From Planctomycetota bacterium (lineage in GTDB: Bacteria > Planctomycetota > Brocadiia > SM23-32), in assembly GCA_018334735.1 (NCBI GenBank), contig JAGXLK010000029.1, positions 1 through 10,782 on the forward strand: DNA of 10,782 bases, written 5' to 3'. Shown piece after piece: positions 6,279 through 10,782 of this stretch (position 1 is its first letter; the number at the start of each line of letters is the position of its first letter). The notes below the pieces were generated by a model. It saw only the letters and a list, made by a program, of their open reading frames with translations. It was not told the origin of the DNA and did not search any database. Position numbers and translations under genes: made by a program.

Positions 6279-7271
6279 ATGACGAAAGATGAAAGAATCG
6301 TCAGAAAGAAATTCGATTTTACGTTGAAACGCCCGCCCAATATAGACCGGATCGATGCTTTTCTGGCGGCGAGATTCCCGGAATATTCGCGCACATTTAT
6401 TCAAAAATTAATTGATGAGGGGCTTATAACGGTCGATGGGGAGCCCGTGAAAGCATCGTATACGCCGCACAGAGGGGACACGGTCGAAGCAGAAGTGCCG
6501 ATGAAAGTCGGGGAGGTGATCGAACCAGAGGAGATGGATCTGGATATTATATACGAAGATGAATGGATTATCGTTGTGAACAAACCGTGGGATATGGTCG
6601 TACACCCTTCACGCGGCCATCAAACCGGTACATTGGTGAATGCGGTGGCTTATCATTGCGAGAATCTCAGTGAGTTTGGCGGCGATCTGCGCCCCGGAAT
6701 CGTGCACCGCCTCGACAGAGATACTACAGGCGTGATCCTGATGATCAAAGACGAAAGCATTCACCAAGATATTGCAAAACAGTTTGAGCATCGGGAGACG
6801 CAAAAAGAATACATCGCAATTTGTGAAGGTGTGGTCGAACTGGACAGCGATGTAATCGATGCGCCGATCGGAAAGCATCTACGCGACCGGACGCGTATGG
6901 CAATCCGCTATGACCGGGGCAAAAAAGCGACGACATTGTATGAGGTTGTCCAGAGGCTCGGCGATTTTACAATCGTCAGATGTAAGCCGCATTCGGGCCG
7001 CACCCATCAGATACGCCTCCATATGAAACATGTGGGACATCCAATAGTCTCCGATTGCGCGTATGGGTATCGTGAGAATATTTATTTAAGCGACCTTACG
7101 GGCGAAGAGCATTACCCCTCAGAATCGCCTCTTCTGAGCCGCCAGGCTCTCCATGCCCGGCGCCTGAAGATATTCCACCCGGCGCGTGAAGAAGAGATAG
7201 AGTTTGAAGCTCCTGTGCCGGATGATATGATGGCATTGGTCAATGCTTTGAGGGAGCAGAACCGCGGGTGA
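6279..7271 (+). CDS. rluD: RluD-like 23S rRNA pseudouridine synthase (RluA family)
   Basis: The 330-residue enzyme would convert uridines of 23S rRNA to pseudouridine during large-subunit assembly. An S4 RNA-binding domain occupies about residues 20-75 (IDAFLAARFPEYSRTFIQKL, then the VDGEP turn). The catalytic domain has VVNKPWDMVVHPS at 99-111 and GIVHRLDRDTTG at 140-151, with catalytic Asp146. PHSGRTHQIRLHM lies near 237-249, with GHPIVSD shortly after, as in RluC/RluD proteins. Presence of S4 and length near 325 favour RluD over RluA, but RluC is hard to exclude and the exact target uridines are unknown. The gene follows the glycosyltransferase by 49 bases without a visible promoter or terminator between. 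The ribosome site before ATG 6279 is weak. It converges on the BFN gene with only 25 bases between stops. Confidence 0.94.
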   Translation: MTKDERIVRKKFDFTLKRPPNIDRIDAFLAARFPEYSRTFIQKLIDEGLITVDGEPVKASYTPHRGDTVEAEVPMKVGEVIEPEEMDLDIIYEDEWIIVVNKPWDMVVHPSRGHQTGTLVNAVAYHCENLSEFGGDLRPGIVHRLDRDTTGVILMIKDESIHQDIAKQFEHRETQKEYIAICEGVVELDSDVIDAPIGKHLRDRTRMAIRYDRGKKATTLYEVVQRLGDFTIVRCKPHSGRTHQIRLHMKHVGHPIVSDCAYGYRENIYLSDLTGEEHYPSESPLLSRQALHARRLKIFHPAREEEIEFEAPVPDDMMALVNALREQNRG

Positions 7272-7296
7272 TAAAAAATGGGAGGAAAGACAGGGG

Positions 7297-7704
7297 CTAG
7301 TCGAAATCCTGTGAGGCTTCTTCGATGACATCTTCTTCCACATAGATAGGCGCATCCATCTGCACAGCCAGGGCAATTGCATCGCTGGGACGACTGTCGA
7401 CATCAAATGTCTGCCCGTCTTTTTTGAGGATCAGGCGGGCGTAAAACGTCATGTCGTGAAGGTCATTTACAATGATGCGGTCAACCGTTACATCTATACC
7501 CTGAAGGATATTTCCGATCAATTCGTGGGTGAGGGGACGGGGCGGGGGTTCGCCGTTCACAAAACGGTGGATAGCAAAGACCTCGAAAAACCCGATAATA
7601 ATCGGGAAGCGTCGTGCCCCTTCTTTCTCTTCCAGGACGACGACCTGCCGATCATGGCTTTCGCTCATAACGATTTTGGCCAGGCGACATTCAACTGCGG
7701 CCAT
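7297..7704 (-). CDS. BFN (bifunctional nuclease, DUF151) domain protein
   Basis: A 135-residue single-domain protein. The family signature DSRPSDAIALAVQ lies at residues 103-115, followed by the acidic PIYVEEDVIEEA ending, and the middle has PLTHELIGNILQGIDVTVDRIIV. Members have been described as nucleases or stress-linked proteins (DUF151, BFN domain), with an uncertain molecular role in bacteria. In this organism the function should be called unknown. The start at 7702-7704 is well supported by an AAGGAG ribosome site (complement of 7713-7718) 8 bases upstream and by a strong promoter at 7756-7784. The gene stands alone, convergent with rluD and divergent from the ferredoxin gene. Confidence 0.93.
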   Translation of the reverse strand: MAAVECRLAKIVMSESHDRQVVVLEEKEGARRFPIIIGFFEVFAIHRFVNGEPPPRPLTHELIGNILQGIDVTVDRIIVNDLHDMTFYARLILKKDGQTFDVDSRPSDAIALAVQMDAPIYVEEDVIEEASQDFD

Positions 7705-7755
7705 CGGTGCTTCTCCTTATCGAAGGCCAGTGGCATGTGCACTGATATGCTTTTC

Positions 7756-7784
7756 ATTTTAATAACGACAAAGAGGAGCGTCAA
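7756..7784 (-). promoter_or_regulatory. Sigma70-like promoter for the BFN gene
   Basis: On the minus strand TTGACG (complement of 7779-7784) is followed by a 17-base spacer and TAAAAT (complement of 7756-7761); each box matches consensus at 5 of 6 positions with ideal spacing. Transcription would begin near 7749, giving a leader of about 45 bases that carries the AAGGAG ribosome site. Confidence 0.7.
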
Positions 7785-7871
7785 AGAGGGAATGAATATC
7801 GGTCCGTTTTTTCTCAAGGTGAGGGCGAGATCCGTCCCTGAAGCAAGTAGAAGATTGTGATTGCACAGTTA

Positions 7872-7893
7872 GAGGCGCGGAGACAGGCGCCTC
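7872..7893. promoter_or_regulatory. GC-rich inverted repeat next to the ferredoxin promoter
   Basis: GAGGCGC (7872-7878) and GCGCCTC (7887-7893) form perfect 7-base arms around 8 bases. The right arm ends 2 bases before the -35 box at 7896. There is no gene just upstream in the plus direction for it to terminate and only a weak T-run after it. A regulator-binding site is therefore a better guess than a terminator. Confidence 0.4.
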
Positions 7894-7895
7894 GT

Positions 7896-7925
7896 TTGAC
7901 ACTTTTAGTTCCGGCGGCCTAAACT
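7896..7925 (+). promoter_or_regulatory. Sigma70-like promoter for the ferredoxin gene
   Basis: An exact TTGACA (7896-7901) is followed by an 18-base spacer and TAAACT (7920-7925, 4 of 6 matches). Transcription would begin near 7932, about 80 bases before the GTG start of the ferredoxin gene. The GC-rich inverted repeat at 7872-7893 directly abuts it. Confidence 0.6.
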
Positions 7926-8013
7926 GGGTTTTGCTGACTGGATATTGTTGCGGGCTATTCCTGTCGCCAAAATTGATATTGATGTACTCATTTCTCAAAT
8001 GAGGAGAGGAACT

Positions 8014-8199
8014 GTGAACGTGACAGTTACGGAAGACTGCATTGCTTGTGAACGCTGTGTTGAGATCTGTCCGGACGTTTTTGAGATGGGAGATGAATTC
8101 GCGGAGGTGATTGTGGATACTGTCCCTCCTGAATACGAGGATGCTGTGGAGGAAGCGGCGGAAGAATGCCCAGCGGACGCAATAATAGTTGAAGGATAG
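8014..8199 (+). CDS. Single-cluster [4Fe-4S] ferredoxin
   Basis: The 61-residue acidic protein is a small cytosolic electron carrier. CIACERCVEIC gives Cys9, Cys12, Cys15 and Cys19, and ECPADAI supplies Cys52. By comparison with Thermotoga-type ferredoxins, Cys9, 12, 15 and 52 would bind one [4Fe-4S] cluster. Cys19 corresponds to a cysteine that in Thermotoga pairs in a disulfide; its partner is absent here. No second CxxCxxC motif is present, so one cluster is expected. I chose the GTG at 8014 because GAGGAGAGGA (8001-8010) lies just before it and the ferredoxin fold begins there; upstream codons to 7945 are unconserved. The radical SAM gene starts about 107 bases downstream on the same strand, which makes this ferredoxin a plausible reductant for it (inference). 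Confidence 0.93.
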   Translation: MNVTVTEDCIACERCVEICPDVFEMGDEFAEVIVDTVPPEYEDAVEEAAEECPADAIIVEG

Positions 8200-8239
8200 C
8201 TGGTGCGTTGTAAAGAATTTCTTGGAACGGTGTTCATAC

Positions 8240-8270
8240 TTGCGTAACAATACTCAGCGTTTGATATAAC
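8240..8270 (+). promoter_or_regulatory. Candidate promoter upstream of the radical SAM gene
   Basis: TTGCGT (8240-8245) and TATAAC (8265-8270, 5 of 6) are separated by a long 19-base spacer. Transcription would begin near 8277, almost on the ATG at 8280, which favours the later start codon at 8307. The promoter is weak, so read-through from the ferredoxin gene may matter more. Confidence 0.35.
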
Positions 8271-8306
8271 CTGCGTGCGATGCAGGTTAGAAAGCCAATT
8301 TTCTTC

Positions 8307-9323
8307 ATGCAACGGAATCTGAGAGAAGCCATTCTCTGGTCTCAGGACGGTGACGTTGTAGATTGTTTTTTGTGCAATCACAGGTGCACCATATCGGAGG
8401 ACCATAGAGGTTTTTGTGGGATGCGGGAAAACCGGCAAGGTACACTTTACAGCCTGGTCTACGGCCATCTTGTGACCTCGAGTGTTGAGTTTATCGAGAA
8501 AAAACCACTCTACCATTTTCAACCCGGGTCGCGGTCGTACTCAATTGCAACCCCGGGATGTAACTTCCGGTGTCCATGGTGCCAGAACTGGCGTATTTCC
8601 CATAGCAATGGAATAGGTGATCTCAATCAGATCGCTTATACTGATCCATCGCATGTTGTGGAGAAAGCAAAGCTCGAAAAGTGCCAGAGCGTCTGCTACA
8701 CCTACACGGAGCCCACCATTTTCATGGAATATGCCCTGGACACGGCGCGTCTGGCCCAGAAGGATGGGCTAAAAAATGTATTTGTGACAAACGGTTATCA
8801 GACTCCGGAAGCGGTTGACACAATTCAAGGGCTTATCGATGCTGCTAACATCGATCTTAAGAGTTTTTCGGATGATTTTTATAAAGAAGAGTGTGGGGCG
8901 AGGTTGGAGCCAGTTTTAGAAACAATTAAGAATATGTATAGGGCCGGTATTCATGTTGAAGTGACGACTCTGGTTGTCCCGGGATTGAATGATTCCGACG
9001 ATGAATTGTCCAGTATTGCGTCGTTTCTGAGTGGGATATCCGAGGATTTGCCCTGGCATGTAACCCGGTTCCATCCTGATTTTGAAGCACAGGACATCAA
9101 TCCTACCCCGCGCGAGACGATTCGATGCGCGATAGAAATCGGAAGAGAAGAAGGTCTGCAGTACGTTTACGCTGGAAACATTGCTCTTCCCGAAGGTCGG
9201 GATACGGTTTGCCCCAATTGTGGCCACAGCGTAATACAGAGAGGCGTGCTCGGGGAGACTGAAAGTAAGCTGGAGGGTGATAGGTGTCCGCACTGCGGAT
9301 TCCATCTGCCTGTCGTTGTATAA
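8307..9323 (+). CDS. amrS: AmmeMemoRadiSam system radical SAM enzyme
   Basis: A 338-residue radical SAM protein of the family found in the AmmeMemoRadiSam system (together with AMMECR1 and Memo proteins). An N-terminal cysteine cluster has Cys20, Cys23, Cys27 and Cys37. The radical SAM motif CNFRCPWC has Cys85, Cys89 and Cys92 for the SAM-binding [4Fe-4S] cluster. YTEPTIFMEY at 133-142 and DLKSFSDDFYKE at 183-194 are typical of PflA-like activases of this group. The C-terminus ends in a zinc-ribbon-like pair, CPNC (302-305) and CPHC (327-330). The substrate of the family is not something I can state. An in-frame ATG at 8280 would add nine residues; I prefer 8307 because family members begin close to the REAIL helix and a -10 box lies at 8265-8270. 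Neither has a good ribosome site. AMMECR1 and Memo genes are not in the window. Confidence 0.92.
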   Translation: MQRNLREAILWSQDGDVVDCFLCNHRCTISEDHRGFCGMRENRQGTLYSLVYGHLVTSSVEFIEKKPLYHFQPGSRSYSIATPGCNFRCPWCQNWRISHSNGIGDLNQIAYTDPSHVVEKAKLEKCQSVCYTYTEPTIFMEYALDTARLAQKDGLKNVFVTNGYQTPEAVDTIQGLIDAANIDLKSFSDDFYKEECGARLEPVLETIKNMYRAGIHVEVTTLVVPGLNDSDDELSSIASFLSGISEDLPWHVTRFHPDFEAQDINPTPRETIRCAIEIGREEGLQYVYAGNIALPEGRDTVCPNCGHSVIQRGVLGETESKLEGDRCPHCGFHLPVVV

Positions 9324-9347
9324 AATCAGTTTGGCATTATCCGGGGT

Positions 9348-9500
9348 TTGATCACGGAACAATTATCGGAACTCACAGTAGAAGATAGGACTTTTATAGA
9401 AGAGAAATTAGAGCAATTTCCTCCTCGTATAAGTGCGCTTTCAAAGAAAGCTGTCACGAATGACATCCAGCAGCCGACTCACAACCAAAGCGAAAGTTAA
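9348..9500 (+). CDS. Possible 50-residue small ORF overlapping the phosphoesterase start
   Basis: A frame open from just after the radical SAM stop (same frame) to TAA 9498-9500 reads as an acidic, helix-like peptide. A TTG at 9348 preceded by CCGGGG could start it: ITEQLSELTVEDRTF, then IEEKLEQFPPR. It overlaps the phosphoesterase start by 41 bases. Third codon positions before the overlap are AT-rich, unlike the neighbouring genes, and I recognise no family. Most likely it is chance or decayed sequence; a translated leader peptide is the alternative. Confidence 0.2.
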   Translation: MITEQLSELTVEDRTFIEEKLEQFPPRISALSKKAVTNDIQQPTHNQSES

Positions 9501-10509
9501 AGAACTTCGTGACGTACTTGCCGATATCGATCATGTGTGGTTGCTCATGCATGATGCACCTGATCCCGATGCGATGGCAACAGCGATGTGCCTCGAAAAA
9601 ATCCTCAGGAAGGCGGCCGATGTGCGCGGTGACATGATTTATGGCGGCCACATTGCGCGTCCTGATAACCTGGCGATGGTTGATTTGCTGGACGTATCTT
9701 TGACCCATATTAAGGGCAATAAGATTGATCCGAAAGACCATTTCGTATGTGTTGATACACAGCCTTCGTTCAGCAATAATTCTTTGCCCGACAATGCAAA
9801 AGTTGTCGGAGTTTTCGATCATCACCCGGCTGCAACAGATAATGTTCCGTTCATGGATATTCGGGAAGAATACGGAGCGCTTGTGACTGTTGCGTTTGAG
9901 TATGTAGAAGAAGCGGGGTTGGATTACGATTCACGTCTTGCAACCGCCGTCGCCTATGGGATTGCTTCGGAGACGGAAGACCTCGGACGCGAAGTGAGCC
10001 AGCGGGATCTTGAGGCGTACATCAAAGTGCTTCCGAAAGTGAACCACGTGTTGATGGGACGGCTGCACCACCCCCGTGTTGAAAGACAGTTTTTCAGTAC
10101 CCTTGCGGCGGCGTTGGGGACCGCCCAAATATACGAAGATCTGGCCATCTGCCACCTGGCGAGGTTGAATGCGGACGATGAGCTCGCGCGGGTGGCTGAT
10201 ATTCTGAACTCTATGGCGGGCACGCGCTGGGTTTTTTGTACCGGTGAACAAGAGGATGTCCTTCTGTTGTGCCTGCGCACAACCGACACTGATGCAAACG
10301 CCGGGGACCTGCTGAATGAAATGGTAGGCGATTATGGCGGGGCGGGAGGCCACGATATGGTGGCAGGGGGAAACATACCTCTGGATCAGGACAGTGATCC
10401 GGACCAGTTGCGGGAATTCCTGGAATCTACCTTTCTGAGAAAACTTGGCGTTTCCTCGGAGAACCGCGAACAACTGCTCAATCCCCCGGCACAGGAGAAA
10501 ATTCCCTGA
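9460..10509 (+). CDS. DHH/DHHA1 phosphoesterase (NrnA-like)
   Basis: The 349-residue protein fits the NrnA-like group, which degrades very short RNA oligonucleotides and can dephosphorylate pAp. It shows motif I HDAPDPDAM at 31-39 (Asp35, Asp37), motif II VDTQ at 98-101 (Asp99), the DHH triad at 120-122, and the C-terminal DHHA1 signature GGAGGHD at 293-299 followed by MVAGG. The metal-binding motif usually reading TDT after YGI is SET here (170-172), replacing Asp with Glu. c-di-AMP or pAp activity cannot be told from sequence. A frame start at GTG 9433 is possible; I chose ATG 9460 because GAAAG (9446-9450) precedes it and the first residues look like a natural start. It is 136 bases downstream of the radical SAM gene and convergent with plsY (37-base gap). 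Confidence 0.92.
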   Translation: MTSSSRLTTKAKVKELRDVLADIDHVWLLMHDAPDPDAMATAMCLEKILRKAADVRGDMIYGGHIARPDNLAMVDLLDVSLTHIKGNKIDPKDHFVCVDTQPSFSNNSLPDNAKVVGVFDHHPAATDNVPFMDIREEYGALVTVAFEYVEEAGLDYDSRLATAVAYGIASETEDLGREVSQRDLEAYIKVLPKVNHVLMGRLHHPRVERQFFSTLAAALGTAQIYEDLAICHLARLNADDELARVADILNSMAGTRWVFCTGEQEDVLLLCLRTTDTDANAGDLLNEMVGDYGGAGGHDMVAGGNIPLDQDSDPDQLREFLESTFLRKLGVSSENREQLLNPPAQEKIP

Positions 10510-10546
10510 TCCGGATGACACTCGTCCAGCTCGGAAAGATGGAGTT

Positions 10547-10782
10547 CTAAGTTTCTTCGGTTTTTGGTTTTTTGTGGCCGATTTTGTGTTCGGTTCCTGA
10601 AATCAGCCGGCGAATGTTTCCGTGGTGGAGGAGGATGACAAATATCCCCGCTCCCGCACAGAAAATCGAGCGAAAGATGCCCGCTTCAAGCGCATGCGGA
10701 AAAACGAACCACACGGAAACTCCGAGAGCAATCGCGGCACAGATGGACGCCAGTGAGACGTACCGCCATATCAGGAACACGA
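10547..10782 (-). CDS. plsY: Acyl-phosphate:glycerol-3-phosphate acyltransferase, C-terminal part
   Basis: The gene ends at TAG (complement of 10547-10549) and runs off the right edge, so only about 78 C-terminal residues are seen. PlsY is an inner-membrane enzyme that acylates glycerol-3-phosphate with acyl-phosphate, the first step of phospholipid synthesis in most bacteria. The visible part shows RYVSLASI, a conserved motif, then two hydrophobic segments at roughly residues 13-27 and 33-51 of the visible part. HHGNIRRLISGTEHKIG, the conserved closing motif of the family, follows, then a short Lys-rich tail. The apparent first codon at 10778-10780 (GTG) is internal. Confidence 0.93.
   Translation of the reverse strand, partial: VFLIWRYVSLASICAAIALGVSVWFVFPHALEAGIFRSIFCAGAGIFVILLHHGNIRRLISGTEHKIGHKKPKTEET

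Larger units (their letters stand above)
7705..8013. other. Divergent intergenic control region between BFN and ferredoxin genes
   Basis: These 309 bases hold back-to-back promoters for the two flanking genes and a GC-rich hairpin, each listed separately. Open frames crossing the stretch lack ribosome sites and protein-like composition. The ferredoxin frame is open back to 7945, but the extra codons do not match the family. Beyond these I see nothing. Confidence 0.6.

Noticed and set aside
7456..7860. 134-codon plus-strand open frame antisense to the BFN gene
   Set aside because: The opposite strand encodes a clear DUF151 protein with ribosome site and promoter; this frame has neither.
8916..9362. 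148-codon minus-strand open frame opposite amrS
   Set aside because: Antisense to a conserved radical SAM protein, without a ribosome site or a recognisable product.

Overview
The window is about half G+C and reads as an ordinary, densely packed bacterial chromosome segment. It holds housekeeping and central-metabolism genes in short, often divergent or convergent transcription units. I see no phage, transposon, CRISPR, plasmid, rRNA or tRNA signal. A LolA-like secreted protein implies a Gram-negative cell with an outer membrane. The protein sequences are all clearly divergent from the Escherichia coli versions. The mix (HPr and enzyme I without visible sugar-specific EII genes, an AmmeMemoRadiSam radical SAM enzyme, a BFN-domain protein, a DHH phosphoesterase, PlsY) would suit an uncultured lineage near the PVC group or another deep-branching candidate phylum. 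That placement is a guess and cannot be settled from this window.

Layout, left to right. Positions 1-1968 (+): the end of an HPr-like phosphocarrier followed 3 bases later by PTS enzyme I. Positions 2011-4816 (-): a HAD phosphatase, a LolA-like protein (4-base overlap with the HAD gene) and an Ogt-type DNA alkyltransferase in one apparent operon. They are followed, after about 300 bases with no gene, by coaD, which faces ptsI tail to tail. Positions 4817-5119: a divergent control region with two inverted repeats and good -10 boxes. Positions 5120-7271 (+): a GT4-type glycosyltransferase, then an RluD-like rRNA pseudouridine synthase. Positions 7297-7704 (-): a BFN (DUF151) protein with a strong sigma70-like promoter. 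Positions 7705-8013: a second divergent control region. Positions 8014-10509 (+): a single-cluster [4Fe-4S] ferredoxin, the AmmeMemoRadiSam radical SAM enzyme, and a DHH/DHHA1 phosphoesterase. Positions 10547-10782 (-): the C-terminal end of PlsY, running off the window.

Functional links. HPr and enzyme I form a phosphorelay that takes phosphate from PEP; their sugar-specific or regulatory partners are not in view. The small ferredoxin next to the AmrS-type enzyme could be its electron donor. The other genes are independent housekeeping functions: CoA synthesis, phospholipid synthesis, alkylation repair, envelope lipoprotein handling, ribosome modification and nucleotide or oligonucleotide turnover.

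I did not find a new multi-gene system. The points most worth a second look are the Asp at the Ser46 position of the HPr-like protein, the ferredoxin-AmrS pairing, the paired palindromes between the HAD and glycosyltransferase genes, the hairpin abutting the ferredoxin promoter, an Asp-to-Glu change in a DHH metal motif, and a possible 50-residue ORF overlapping the phosphoesterase start.
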